64,000 nt of DNA from Arthrobacter ulcerisalmonis (GCF_900609065.1 NZ_UXAU01000018.1:22073-86072); one strand, 5' to 3'; numbered from the stretch's first letter, positions 9,067-18,778 are shown. Made by a program: numbers and translations. Notes: generated by a model not told the origin, from the letters alone.

Positions 9067-9336
9067 ATGAGCGGCAAGATTCCAGCAGCAGGAAGTACGA
9101 CGCCGGCCGCCCAGGTCAGTCCCGGATCCGCACCAGCACGGGTGGTCACCGTTGTCTGGGGCCTGATTGTCCTGGCCCTCGCCGCCCTGACGGTGGTGGC
9201 GCAACTCGGCGTGATCCAGCTGAATGGCACGTACGTTTTGCTTGGCCTGCTAATTGGTGCGGGGGCTGCCCTGGTGATCGGCGGAATTCTGTCGGCACGG
9301 AAACGTGACAATACCCCCACAACACGAAAGTCTTGA
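9067..9336 (+). CDS. Small membrane protein in PspC operon
   Basis: The 89-residue protein has a low-complexity start and two membrane helices (VVTVVWGLIVLALAALTVVA and TYVLLGLLIGAGAALVIGGIL), then a basic tail. It begins two bases after the PspC/LiaF-like gene and ends three bases before the next PspC gene, so it is in the same operon. I do not recognise a family. Context suggests a membrane accessory of the envelope-stress module. Confidence 0.8.
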   Translation: MSGKIPAAGSTTPAAQVSPGSAPARVVTVVWGLIVLALAALTVVAQLGVIQLNGTYVLLGLLIGAGAALVIGGILSARKRDNTPTTRKS

Positions 9337-9339
9337 ACC

Positions 9340-9594
9340 ATGGAAAAATTCTTCAGCATTGTCAGGGGCACCGGACTTCGACGCGGCCCACAGCGGTGGT
9401 TGGGCGGCGTGCTGGGTGGTATCGCGGCACGATTGAACGTTGATGTGGCATATGTCCGGATCGGTTACCTGGTCTTCTGTCTCCTCCCGGGACCGGCGTT
9501 TGTCCTCTACCTGGTTCTGTGGGCCGTCATCCCGGACCAGCGCAACACGATCGCCCTGCAGGGGTTCCTGGATCGCCGGTCCACCAACCGCTAG
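9340..9594 (+). CDS. Short PspC-domain protein
   Basis: The 84-residue protein is almost only a PspC domain: LRRGPQRWLGGVLGGIAARLN, then a hydrophobic helix (YVRIGYLVFCLLPGPAFVLYLVLWAVIP). PspC proteins sense or control membrane stress. This is the third PspC domain in 4.2 kb, after those in the kinase and the LiaF-like protein. It closes the operon and is followed by an inverted repeat. Confidence 0.88.
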   Translation: MEKFFSIVRGTGLRRGPQRWLGGVLGGIAARLNVDVAYVRIGYLVFCLLPGPAFVLYLVLWAVIPDQRNTIALQGFLDRRSTNR

Positions 9595-9612
9595 GTCCAC
9601 CGCACCTCCCTC

Positions 9613-9645
9613 GATGGACCTTCGCCACCGGGCGGGGGTCCATCG
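9613..9645 (+). terminator. Possible terminator behind PspC operon
   Basis: TCGATGGACC and GGTCCATCGA form a perfect 10-bp stem with a 12-base GC-rich loop just behind the last PspC gene. There is no T-run, so its role as a terminator is not certain. A second short stem, CCGGTTGA/TCAACCGG, lies at about 9650-9673, before the ABC gene. Confidence 0.45.
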
Positions 9646-9712
9646 ACCGGTTGACGGGAAGTTCAACCGGTTCATGGTGGTGGCGGGCGGGCTTCGGTGA
9701 CAGGCTGGGACC

Positions 9713-10627
9713 ATGCGAACCACAGCCTCACCAGGCACGGCAGCCGACGCCATCACCATTCGGGATGTGCACAAAACCTACAAACTCCCCTCCGGGGCCA
9801 CCCTCGCGGCGGTGGCAGGGCTCAACCTGAGCATCGCCGCCGGTGAAACGTATGCCCTTCTGGGCCCCAACGGCGCCGGCAAATCCACCACCATCGAGAT
9901 CCTTGAGGGCCACCGGCACCCCGACCGCGGCGAAGTCAGGGTCCTGGGCTCCTCGCCATGGAAGGCGGCGCCGGCCTTCCGGGCAAGGATCGGGATCGTC
10001 CTGCAGGAAGCCACCGATGCGGGCGAACTCCGGGTCTCCGAGGCGCTAGGCTCGCTGGCCAAGTGCTTCCCTTCCCCACGGCCAGTCGCTGAGGTGGTCG
10101 CCGCCGTGGGACTGGAGGGCAAGGAAAGTGTCCGGATCGCTACGCTCTCCGGCGGCCAGCGTCGACGCCTTGACGTGGCCCTGGGAATCATCGGCAATCC
10201 CGAGGTCCTTTTCCTCGACGAACCCACCACCGGATTCGACCCGGCGGCGCGGCGGCAATTCTGGGAACTCATCCGCTCACTGGGGGCTGCAGGTACCACG
10301 ATCGTCCTGACAACCCATTACCTGGACGAGGCGGAGCAATTGGCCGATCGGATCGGTGTCATCAACCACGGCCGCCTGATCGGCGAGGGCAAGCCCGATG
10401 AGATCGGTGGCCCCGAACTCCGCGTCCCCAAGGTCACCTGGCGGGATCATGCCGGCCAGCACGAGGTGGTCACCACCAGCCCGGCCGCTGTGGTTCATGA
10501 AATTTCCGACGGCGGCCGGCAGGAACCGCTGGAACTGGCGGTGGTCCGCCCCAGCCTGGAGGACGTCTACCTGCAACTCATCGAAGCTGCCCGGCCCGAG
10601 CCGGCGGCAGTAGGAGCGCAGTCATGA
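9713..10627 (+). CDS. ABC transporter ATP-binding protein
   Basis: A 304-residue ATPase of the drug/antibiotic exporter type (ABC-2, CcmA-like). It shows Walker A LLGPNGAGKSTT, the signature LSGGQRRRLD, Walker B EVLFLDEPTTGFDP and the switch His in VLTTHYLDEAEQLADR. A C-terminal extension of about 75 residues follows the ATPase core. CAGGCT six bases before the ATG could be the -10 box of a leaderless message. Its stop overlaps the ATG of the permease gene (ATGA), so both subunits are made together. The linked sensor kinase and regulator downstream suggest the exporter is signal-controlled. Confidence 0.93.
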   Translation: MRTTASPGTAADAITIRDVHKTYKLPSGATLAAVAGLNLSIAAGETYALLGPNGAGKSTTIEILEGHRHPDRGEVRVLGSSPWKAAPAFRARIGIVLQEATDAGELRVSEALGSLAKCFPSPRPVAEVVAAVGLEGKESVRIATLSGGQRRRLDVALGIIGNPEVLFLDEPTTGFDPAARRQFWELIRSLGAAGTTIVLTTHYLDEAEQLADRIGVINHGRLIGEGKPDEIGGPELRVPKVTWRDHAGQHEVVTTSPAAVVHEISDGGRQEPLELAVVRPSLEDVYLQLIEAARPEPAAVGAQS

Positions 10628-11466
10628 ACACCGAAGTCCTCGCCCCGACATGGAAGCCGTCTGCCCTCCGGTTGGGCCTGCACCGGGCGGCGCTGGAGAT
10701 CAAATTATTTAACCGGGATGTGCTTTCTCTGCTCCTGGTCCTCTTCTTCCCTATCCTGATGCTCTCGCTGTTTGGCACCGTCTTTGGCTCGGAGCCCACG
10801 TTTGGCGCCGACCCCGCCGGCAATGGCGGCATCACCCCGGCGCACTACTACCTACCAGGCATGCTGGCGCTCAGCACAGTCTTGAGCGGCTTCCAGAACC
10901 TCAGCAGCTACGTGGCTACCGAGCGATTCAATGGCACCGTGAAGCGCCTGGCAGGGACCCCGCTGCCCGCGATGTCCTATTTCCTGGGGAAGACCGGCCA
11001 GACGCTGTATCTGATCATCACCCAGACCGTCCTGCTCCTGCTGGCTGCCCGCTTCCTCTTCGACGTGCCGCTACCCACAGACCTTGACCAATGGGCCTTG
11101 CTGGCCGGGGTCATGGTGTTATCCACGGCGGCCTGGGCCACGGTGGCCATTGCCTTCACGGCGGTGCCGAAATCCCCGCAGAGCGCAGCAACACTGGCCG
11201 TCTTCCCGGTCCTGCTGCTCTCCTTCACCTCAGGGGTGTACTTCCCGTTCTCCCAGCTCCCCATCTGGCTGCAGTCCATCACCAACTTCTTCCCCCTGCG
11301 CTGGACGGCGAGCGCGTTCCGTTCGGTGCTGCTGCCTGAGCAGTTCGCCGCAGCAGAGCCGGGCGGCAGCTACAACCTGGGACTCGCCGTCGTGGTTCTG
11401 CTGGCCTGGCTGGTGATCGGGGCCGTGCTGGCCCGGTTCGCGTTCAAGTGGCCACCGCAGCGGTGA
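10624..11466 (+). CDS. ABC-2 type transporter permease
   Basis: A 280-residue integral membrane protein with about six helices, from DVLSLLLVLFFPILMLSLFG to LAVVVLLAWLVIGAVLARFAF, and the ABC-2 signature area PVLLLSFTSGVYFPFSQLP. It pairs with the ATPase immediately upstream (four-base overlap) to form an exporter. Substrates of this family range from drugs to lipids and are not predictable here. The end overlaps the start of the sensor kinase gene, so all four genes are likely one operon. Confidence 0.92.
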   Translation: MNTEVLAPTWKPSALRLGLHRAALEIKLFNRDVLSLLLVLFFPILMLSLFGTVFGSEPTFGADPAGNGGITPAHYYLPGMLALSTVLSGFQNLSSYVATERFNGTVKRLAGTPLPAMSYFLGKTGQTLYLIITQTVLLLLAARFLFDVPLPTDLDQWALLAGVMVLSTAAWATVAIAFTAVPKSPQSAATLAVFPVLLLSFTSGVYFPFSQLPIWLQSITNFFPLRWTASAFRSVLLPEQFAAAEPGGSYNLGLAVVVLLAWLVIGAVLARFAFKWPPQR

Positions 11467-12728
11467 CGGTGGCGAACGACGGCGGCCGCTCCGCAAGGTT
11501 GCTGCCGGCCCGCTCGGTGTGGACCACGTCGATGGTGTGGTGGCACCTTGGCTTCTATGCCGCCTTGGTGAGCGTGGCCTACCTGACGCTGTTTGGGCAG
11601 CCGGTCACAGCAGAAACCGCCATCGTGTTGGTGTCCATGGGAGTGCTTGCTGCTGTCTACCCGTTCCTGACCAGGGTCTCCGACCTGCGGACCGGCCGCT
11701 CCAGCCTGTACGTGGTGGTGCTGGTCCTGGTGGTGGTGTTCCTGGCGTTCGTGAACAACTCCTCTGGAGCCCTCCTATTCATCGCCTTCCCGCAGGTCTG
11801 GATGTTCACGGCGTCCCAGAAGCAGGGCATTGTGGCAACGGCTGTGCTTTGCGCGGGGGTCGCCGCCGGTCAGGTGAGCCGCTGGGGCTTCGCGACACCC
11901 GACGTCTACGGGATCACCGCCCAACTGGTGACGTCCTTCGTAGCCAGCTGCATGATCGGGCTGTGGATTTCGCGGGTGATCGAACAAAGCGAACAGCGGG
12001 CACAGCTCCTGGCCGAACTGGAGGCCACCCGGGCAGACCTGAACGCGGCAGAGCAGGCCCGCGGCGCACTGGCCGAACGTGAACGGATGGCCCGCGAAAT
12101 CCACGACACCCTGGCCCAAGGCTTCACCTCCATTGCCATGCTGTCCGAGGCTGGGCAGGCACAGTTGCGCCGCGACGGTCCGCCCGAACTGCGCCGAACC
12201 CTCGAAACCATCTCCAGCACGGCCAGGGAGAGCCTGGCCGAAGCACGGTCCCTGGTGGCATCCGGCGTCCCCACGGACGTGCGCGGCGGCGATCTTCTCG
12301 CGGCCCTCCAACGTCTCCCCACCAGCATGCACCTCGCGGGAATCCGCGTAGCAGTCCAAATCCCGGAAACCCTCCCGCAGCTCAGTTCCATCCACCAAGT
12401 GGCCCTACTGCGGACCGCGCAAGAGGCGCTCAACAACGTCCGCCGGCATGCGTCTGCGACCTCGGCAACCGTGAAGCTTCGGCTGGCAGCCAGCGGCGAA
12501 CTGCGGCTCAGCATCGAGGACAACGGCACGGGGTTCGATCCAGCTGCAGCATCCCCCGGGTTCGGCCTCCGGTCGATGGCCGCCCGGCTGGCCGAGATCG
12601 GCGGTTGGCTGGACGTGGCGTCCACCGGCGCAGGAACGCGGCTGACCGCCGTCGTACCGGTCCCCGCCGGGGACGCACCTGGCGCGCCCGGCACCCCGAA
12701 ACCAGCCACGAAGGAGCACCCCGCATGA
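11448..12728 (+). CDS. Sensor histidine kinase (NarL partner type)
   Basis: The kinase has five to six N-terminal membrane helices (about residues 28-165), a coiled-coil stretch (EQSEQRAQLLAELEATRADLNAAEQA), the HisKA_3 motif ERERMAREIHDTLAQGF with phospho-His near residue 219, and a HATPase with DNGTGFD. Two starts are possible: GTG at 11448, or GTG at 11463 that overlaps the permease stop as GTGA. The latter has the typical geometry of coupling and would shorten the protein by five residues. The end overlaps the response regulator ATG by four bases. It probably senses a condition relevant to the ABC exporter. Confidence 0.92.
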   Translation: MATAAVTVANDGGRSARLLPARSVWTTSMVWWHLGFYAALVSVAYLTLFGQPVTAETAIVLVSMGVLAAVYPFLTRVSDLRTGRSSLYVVVLVLVVVFLAFVNNSSGALLFIAFPQVWMFTASQKQGIVATAVLCAGVAAGQVSRWGFATPDVYGITAQLVTSFVASCMIGLWISRVIEQSEQRAQLLAELEATRADLNAAEQARGALAERERMAREIHDTLAQGFTSIAMLSEAGQAQLRRDGPPELRRTLETISSTARESLAEARSLVASGVPTDVRGGDLLAALQRLPTSMHLAGIRVAVQIPETLPQLSSIHQVALLRTAQEALNNVRRHASATSATVKLRLAASGELRLSIEDNGTGFDPAAASPGFGLRSMAARLAEIGGWLDVASTGAGTRLTAVVPVPAGDAPGAPGTPKPATKEHPA

Positions 12729-13357
12729 CTGACCAAGCAATGGTTCGGGTGGTCCTGGCCGATGACCACCCCGTGGTGCGCGGCGGCCTGGCGGCCCTGC
12801 TGGGAACGGTGGCCGGCATCGAGGTGCTGGCCGAGGCAGCCGACGGTCAGCAGGCGTTAACAGCCGTAGCCGAGCACGCCCCAGACGTGGTGCTGATGGA
12901 CCTACGGATGCCCGTCCTGGATGGCGCTGGCGCCACCGAACAGATCCGCGCCAACCATCCGCTGACCAAGGTACTGATCCTGACCACGTACGACGGCGAC
13001 GCCGACATTGTGCGTGCCGTGGAGTCCGGGGCGGTGGGGTATCTCCTGAAGGACTCGCTGGGGCAGGTCATCATCGACGCGGTGTTTGCGGCGGCCAGGG
13101 GCGAAACGGTGCTCGCCCCTCCGGTGGCTGCCCGGTTGGTATCGCGCCTCCGTGCCCCCGAACTGCCACAGTTGACGGCCCGGGAAGTCCAGGTCCTCCG
13201 CTGCGTCTCCCAGGGCCTCAGCAACCCGGAGATAGCTGCGGCCCTGCACATCGCCGAGGCCACCGTCAAAACTCACCTTCTGCGGGTGTTCACCAAGCTG
13301 GACGTCGATGATCGCACCCGGGCCGTGGTCATCGCCCTGGAACGCGGCGTTCTGTAA
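12725..13357 (+). CDS. LuxR/NarL-type response regulator
   Basis: The 210-residue protein starts MTDQAMVRVVLADDHPVVRGG. Its receiver Asp59 lies in VVLMDLRMPVLDG, the lysine in GYLLKDS, and the LuxR helix-turn-helix in LTAREVQVLRCVSQGLSNPEIAAAL. An upstream in-frame extension lies inside the kinase gene. The ATG overlapping the kinase stop is the natural start. Together with the kinase and the ABC pair it forms a four-gene signal-controlled exporter operon (9713-13357). Confidence 0.93.
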   Translation: MTDQAMVRVVLADDHPVVRGGLAALLGTVAGIEVLAEAADGQQALTAVAEHAPDVVLMDLRMPVLDGAGATEQIRANHPLTKVLILTTYDGDADIVRAVESGAVGYLLKDSLGQVIIDAVFAAARGETVLAPPVAARLVSRLRAPELPQLTAREVQVLRCVSQGLSNPEIAAALHIAEATVKTHLLRVFTKLDVDDRTRAVVIALERGVL

Positions 13358-13362
13358 CGGGT

Positions 13363-13393
13363 TTGTGTCCCGCCCCACACCGCCCAGTACAAT
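13363..13393 (+). promoter_or_regulatory. Putative pfkA promoter
   Basis: TACAAT at 13388-13393 is a good -10 box in otherwise GC-rich DNA. TTGTGT at 13363-13368 could be the -35 box, although the 19-base spacing is long. It lies 60 bases before the pfkA ATG. Confidence 0.45.
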
Positions 13394-13453
13394 CTAGGTG
13401 AGCTCAGCGTGGCGCTCTGCCTGTACACCATCTCTCCAGGATTTGAGCGAAAC

Positions 13454-14479
<1,026 letters not shown>

Positions 14480-14495
14480 AACGACAGCAGGGCCC

Positions 14496-14501
14496 TAGGC
14501 T
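14496..14501 (+). promoter_or_regulatory. -10 box of acetyltransferase gene, leaderless geometry
   Basis: TAGGCT, then GGAGGC, then the ATG at 14508. The GGAGG here is too close to the ATG for a normal Shine-Dalgarno, so a leaderless message fits better. Confidence 0.5.
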
Positions 14502-14507
14502 GGAGGC

Positions 14508-15224
14508 ATGACTCTCGACGCCGGTTCCGCCGCCATCATCCAGCTTGCCTGGGCTCGCCGGCTGGGACTTGCCGACGACGCTTTCGAGCCTGCCCTGACC
14601 GTGGGCGAACGAGTGGTCCGGGCCGACGATTCGGCCCGGACCGTGCAGTTTGTCCGGCTATTCGGCAGTTCCGCCCTGGTAGGTCCGCAATGGCTTATCG
14701 ATGCCGCAGCAGACGTGCCGGATACGGACCTGGCCCAGCACTTGACGCTCTTGACCTTGACTCGGGAGCACGGCGGTCACGGGCTGGGAGCCGCTGCACT
14801 GTTCTTCGCCGACGACCTTCCGCTGCAGCAGCCAGCCGAAGAAATGACTGTTTCGCACGGTAACCCGGAAGCCATTGAGCTGGAAAGCAGATGCCCTCCG
14901 GATGACGTGAATGAGGTAAGCCTCGCCGACTTGGAACATCGTTTCACGATTGTCCATGAGGAAGAGGACCAGCGGTTGCCCCTTGCCTGCGGCGCCTACT
15001 CAGAGTGGCAGGGCCTCCTGGCCCACCTCGGTGTCCTGGTGGATCCAGAGTGGCGGCGCCGCGGGCTGGGCTCACTCGTTGCGTCCATTGCAGCGCATGA
15101 GGCCTTGGCATCCGGACTGACGCTGCAATGGCGCACCGACGTGAGTAACACTGGCGCGCTGGCGCTGGCCCGCCAGCTGGGATTATCAGCTGGCGGAATC
15201 CAGACCAGCGTCCACCTTGGCTGA
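14508..15224 (+). CDS. GNAT family N-acetyltransferase
   Basis: The 238-residue protein has its acetyl-CoA site in the C-terminal half: LGVLVDPEWRRRGLGSLVASIAAHEAL, followed by WRTDVSNTGALALARQLG, the usual second half of a GNAT fold. The N-terminal 130 residues are less conserved and may form a degenerate second GNAT or a substrate domain. The substrate is unknown. It ends 39 bases inside the convergent MFS transporter gene. Confidence 0.82.
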   Translation: MTLDAGSAAIIQLAWARRLGLADDAFEPALTVGERVVRADDSARTVQFVRLFGSSALVGPQWLIDAAADVPDTDLAQHLTLLTLTREHGGHGLGAAALFFADDLPLQQPAEEMTVSHGNPEAIELESRCPPDDVNEVSLADLEHRFTIVHEEEDQRLPLACGAYSEWQGLLAHLGVLVDPEWRRRGLGSLVASIAAHEALASGLTLQWRTDVSNTGALALARQLGLSAGGIQTSVHLG

Positions 15225-16709
15225 CGCTGGTTCAGCCGTCGCGGCACCCCAAGCCGGAATCGGCTGCGGCTTGGCAAAGAACAGCGCCACCGCTGCGCCC
15301 ACCAGGATGACGGCGGCGGGCAGCAGGATGGACTGGGCCATCGCCGTCGAGAATCCTGCCTGCAGGGCTTCCGGTAGCGTGCCGGACATGGCCATGCCAC
15401 CGCCTGCCGCTTCGCCAGAACCGTTGCTGGGCAACTCGGCCGCGAGCCGAGACTGGATCAGCACTGCAATGGCCGCGCTGCCCAAGACGGCGCCGATCTG
15501 CCGGGTGGTGTTGTAGACGCCCGAGCCTGCGCCTGCCTGCCGTAGGGGCAGGTTCCTGGTGGCGGTGGTGCTGAGCGGGGCCCAGATTCCCGCGTTCGCC
15601 AACCCCAGGACGGCGCTGGGCAGCAGGAACAGCAGGATGGGGGTGTCCGGCTGCATGAGTGCTGAGTTCCAGACCAGGGAGACGGCCATCAGGGTGAGCC
15701 CGGTGAAGGTGATGTATTTGGGGTTCACGCGATCAACGAGTTTGCCGACCACCGGTGCCAGCCCGCCGGAAATGAGCGCCATGGGCACCATCATCAGTGC
15801 TGACTGGGTGGGCGTGAGGCCACGGACCAGCTGGAAGTAGAAGATGAGCGGCAGGCCAAAGGCGGTCACGGTGAAGCCAACCGTAGTGATGCCGATGTTC
15901 GCCAGGGAGAAGTTGCGGTCCCGGAACAGGCCGAGGGGAAGGAGCGGCTCGCCCTTGTTCAGGCGCTGCCACACAACAAACGCCACTAGCACCACAATGC
16001 CGGTGATGATCAGGCCCCAGACACTGATGGGTCCGGTGATGGTGCCCCAGTTGTAGGTCTCACCTTCCTGGATGCCGAAGACGAGCAGGAAGAGGCCCAC
16101 GGCGCTGAGCAGGACTCCGGGGATGTCGAACCGGTGCGGGTGGGTGCTTAGTGTGGGCACATTGCGGACGGCGAGGATGAAGCCAATGATGCCGACCGGG
16201 ACATTGATGAAGAAGATCCACTCCCAGCCGAGGCTGTCCACCAGGACGCCGCCCAGGATGGGGCCAACCAGGGTGGCGACGCCAGCGGTGGCACCCCACA
16301 CGGCCATCGCGGAACCGCGGCGGTCCGGCGGGAAGATCCGGGTGATGACAGCCATGGTCTGCGGTGTCATCAGTGCGGCGCCGAGTCCTTGCAGGATCCG
16401 GGCAGCGATGAGCATCTCAACGTTGCCGGACAGTCCACACCATAGCGAGGCCAGCGTGAAGACGACCAGCCCGGACAGGTAGAGGCGTTTGGGACCAAAC
16501 CTGTCCCCCAGCCGGCCCGTGATCAGCAGCGGAACTGCGTAGGCCAACAGGTAGGCGCTGGTCACCCAAATCACCGCGTTGATATCGGCGTTCAGGCCTT
16601 CCATGATCCGCGGGTTCGCCACGGAAACGATCGTGGTGTCGATCAGGATCATGAAGAACCCGATCACCAGCGACCACAAGGCCGCCCACGGTTTGGCTAC
16701 GATTTCCAC
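15186..16709 (-). CDS. MFS drug exporter, DHA2 (EmrB/QacA) family, 14 helices
   Basis: The 507-residue protein has the DHA2 pattern: WVTSAYLLAYAVPLLITGRLGDRFGPKRLYLSG (motif A) near residues 50-80, ILQGLGAALMTPQTMAVITRIFPPDRRG, and antiporter motif C in AGVATLVGPILGGVLVD. It should expel hydrophobic cations or drugs against protons. GTG at 16709 is the start, with GAAGGA seven bases upstream. No regulator gene is adjacent. A GC-rich stem-loop and the ankyrin gene lie upstream. Confidence 0.93.
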   Translation of the reverse strand: MEIVAKPWAALWSLVIGFFMILIDTTIVSVANPRIMEGLNADINAVIWVTSAYLLAYAVPLLITGRLGDRFGPKRLYLSGLVVFTLASLWCGLSGNVEMLIAARILQGLGAALMTPQTMAVITRIFPPDRRGSAMAVWGATAGVATLVGPILGGVLVDSLGWEWIFFINVPVGIIGFILAVRNVPTLSTHPHRFDIPGVLLSAVGLFLLVFGIQEGETYNWGTITGPISVWGLIITGIVVLVAFVVWQRLNKGEPLLPLGLFRDRNFSLANIGITTVGFTVTAFGLPLIFYFQLVRGLTPTQSALMMVPMALISGGLAPVVGKLVDRVNPKYITFTGLTLMAVSLVWNSALMQPDTPILLFLLPSAVLGLANAGIWAPLSTTATRNLPLRQAGAGSGVYNTTRQIGAVLGSAAIAVLIQSRLAAELPSNGSGEAAGGGMAMSGTLPEALQAGFSTAMAQSILLPAAVILVGAAVALFFAKPQPIPAWGAATAEPASAKVDAGLDSAS

Positions 16710-16731
16710 TCAGTCATCCTTCGGGGTTGGT

Positions 16732-16754
16732 GGCCCGCCCGGAGGTTCCGGGCC
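16732..16754 (-). terminator. GC-rich hairpin behind ankyrin gene
   Basis: GGCCCG and CGGGCC enclose CCCGGA/TCCGGG in the gap between the ankyrin gene and the MFS gene. It has no T-run, so its strength as a terminator is uncertain. Confidence 0.35.
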
Positions 16755-16757
16755 AGC

Positions 16758-17174
16758 CTAGGCCAGGAGGTCCAAGATCTCCTGGCGGGCGAACATCTGT
16801 GCGGCGTCCCTGGCGGAGGGCTGTCCGGCGTCAGGGTCTGCGCCTGCATCAAGCAGTGCGCGGGCCACGTCGATGTAGCCCTTGAATGCAGCTCCGGCGA
16901 GAGGTGTCTGGCCACGGTCGTTCGCTGCATCGGCGGATGCGCCGTGCTCAAGGATGAGCCGGACGGTGTCCACATGCCCATGGTACGCCGCCAGCATCAG
17001 TAACGAGTCCCCAGCTGCGTTGGTCATCGTGGCGGGCGCTCCGGCAGCCAGATAGGCGCGCAGCAGTTCGGTGTTTCCTTCGCGTGCTGCCTCAAAGAGC
17101 GTGTGCGCCAGGTCTACTGCATCCTGGTCCGGGGCTCCGGTTGGTGCTGGCTGCTGGCCGGCTGTCTCACTCAT
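16758..17174 (-). CDS. Ankyrin repeat protein
   Basis: The 138-residue protein contains about three ankyrin repeats: GNTELLRAYLAAGAPATMTN, GDSLLMLAAYHGHVDTVRLI and GQTPLAGAAFKGYIDVARAL. Such repeats form protein-binding solenoids. Its ATG overlaps the stop of ygfZ by four bases, so it is co-translated with that gene. The acidic end EILDLLA finishes the last helix. The partner is unknown; the tight coupling makes YgfZ one candidate. Confidence 0.88.
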   Translation of the reverse strand: MSETAGQQPAPTGAPDQDAVDLAHTLFEAAREGNTELLRAYLAAGAPATMTNAAGDSLLMLAAYHGHVDTVRLILEHGASADAANDRGQTPLAGAAFKGYIDVARALLDAGADPDAGQPSARDAAQMFARQEILDLLA

Positions 17175-18256
17175 GGACGTGGTCCCTTCAGAAATCCGCT
17201 CTGGCGCCCCACTACCTGGCCGGCGTCGGGGGCAACGATGGCTTCCTGGACGGCCGGGTATGGTTCGTCGCCATCCAGGACAGTCAGTATTTCATCCGGT
17301 GCCACCGAACGTTTTATGACTGCCAGGGCCACCGGCCCCATCTCGAAATGTTGTGCCACGGAGGTCACAGCACCCACTTGCCGTTCGCCCAGCATGACGG
17401 GACTGCCTGCTGCGGGGAGGGTGTGCTGGGAGCCATCGAGCTGGAGGAAGACGAGCCGCCGGGGCGGGTGACCCAGGTTGTGCACCCGGGCAACGGTTTC
17501 CTGGCCCTTGTAGCACCCTTTGGACAGGTGGACGGCTGTACGCAGCAGGTCCAGTTCGTGCGGGATGGTCTTGTGGTCTGTTTCGGCGCCGATTCGGGGC
17601 CGCCAGGCAGCCACCCGCAGCGCTTCGGCCGCGAGAACGCCTGCCAGGCGGCGCTCGCCCACTGTGGCGTCGAGTTCCGCGGCGGGGATGAGGTATTCGA
17701 ACCAGGGCCGCTCCAGGCCGGGGTGGTCTTCGGCCGGAACCGCTGTATAGGAGTAGCCGCCCGCGCTGACATTGGGCCACGGGTCCTGCCACACCACTGA
17801 GTCTTTCCATTCGGGGACGGCTGCGACGCTGCCCAGCACCGCCCAGTCGGCGGATACGTCCGCCACCTCAACCCGGAGCATGAAGCGCATCCTGGCGAGG
17901 AACTCAGCCAACGGTGCAGCCTCCGCAGCCTCGACGATCAGCCAGGTGGTGGCGCCGTCGTCAATGACACGGGCGTCGAATTCGATCCTGCCCTGCACGC
18001 TGAGGAGGAGCAGTTCCGTGGACTCCCCCGGGGCCAAGGAGGTGAGTTGCTGGGAGGAGAGGGTGTTCAGCCAGCTCAGCCGGTCCGGACCGGAAACGGT
18101 CACCACACCTCGGTGGGAAAGGTCGACGACGGCGGTCCCGGCCGCGAGCGCCCGCTGCTCCCGCAGCGGCTCGCCGTAGTGGGCGGCAACGCCAGCGTCG
18201 AGGCCGGCCGATTCGACGGCGCCGGGGCGCGACAGCAGGGGGCTCGGTTCAGTCAT
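17171..18256 (-). CDS. ygfZ: YgfZ/GcvT-type folate-binding protein (Fe-S cluster repair)
   Basis: The protein carries the YgfZ signature KGCYKGQETVARV, with its conserved Cys, near the C-terminal third, and the GcvT-like folate fold (VVDLSHRGVVTVSGPDRLSWLN at about residues 45-66). YgfZ uses tetrahydrofolate to help keep Fe-S enzymes such as MiaB active. I chose the ATG at 18256 (MTEPSPLLSRPGAVESAG, 361 residues), which matches the usual beginning. An ATG at 18304 would add 16 residues. Neither has a strong ribosome-binding site. It is followed by the overlapping ankyrin gene. Confidence 0.87.
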   Translation of the reverse strand: MTEPSPLLSRPGAVESAGLDAGVAAHYGEPLREQRALAAGTAVVDLSHRGVVTVSGPDRLSWLNTLSSQQLTSLAPGESTELLLLSVQGRIEFDARVIDDGATTWLIVEAAEAAPLAEFLARMRFMLRVEVADVSADWAVLGSVAAVPEWKDSVVWQDPWPNVSAGGYSYTAVPAEDHPGLERPWFEYLIPAAELDATVGERRLAGVLAAEALRVAAWRPRIGAETDHKTIPHELDLLRTAVHLSKGCYKGQETVARVHNLGHPPRRLVFLQLDGSQHTLPAAGSPVMLGERQVGAVTSVAQHFEMGPVALAVIKRSVAPDEILTVLDGDEPYPAVQEAIVAPDAGQVVGRQSGFLKGPRP

Positions 18257-18343
18257 ATGAAGTAGAAGTCCTTGAGGCTCGACGGTATTCCAGATGTGTG
18301 ACATCTAACCGTCCCATGGATGCTGGTGGACCGGTGGCAGGGC

Positions 18344-18778
18344 TCAGGCGGCGACCATGAAGATGTCCACCGGATCCTGCGTCTCCAGCACAAAGCCATG
18401 GCGCTCGTAGAGGGTTCGTGCCGCGCTGCCTTGGAGCACGTTCAGCCGGAAGGGGCGGTGGTCCCGCGTGTCATTCATGACCTGCTGCAGGACGCTGGCG
18501 CCGAGCCCTTGGCGTTGGAAAGCAGGAGCCAGATAGAAGTGCTCAATCCACAGCGCATCCGCATCCGGGCGGACAGCGATCACGCCCGCCTCTTGTCCAC
18601 CCACCACGATCACGAACGTGTGCTCCGGTTGGAACGCGTTCAGGAACCGTTCCCTGACCCGGAGCGGATCCCATCGACCAAGCCGTTCCAAATCCGGCCG
18701 CATGACGACGGCGCGCAGTTCAGCGATCCAGGCGGCGTCAGTGGGCACCGCGGGGCGGAGCGAAAATTCAGCTGGCAT
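18344..18778 (-). CDS. GNAT family N-acetyltransferase
   Basis: A 144-residue single-domain GNAT: FSLRPAVPTDAAWIAEL at the start, acetyl-CoA motif FYLAPAFQRQGLGASVLQQV and the end AARTLYERHGFVLETQDPVDIFM. GGGAG lies before the ATG at 18778 and decides this start; the longer open frame upstream is only the shadow of a TPR pseudogene. It overlaps the pseudogene end by 11 bases. Substrate unknown. Confidence 0.9.
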   Translation of the reverse strand: MPAEFSLRPAVPTDAAWIAELRAVVMRPDLERLGRWDPLRVRERFLNAFQPEHTFVIVVGGQEAGVIAVRPDADALWIEHFYLAPAFQRQGLGASVLQQVMNDTRDHRPFRLNVLQGSAARTLYERHGFVLETQDPVDIFMVAA

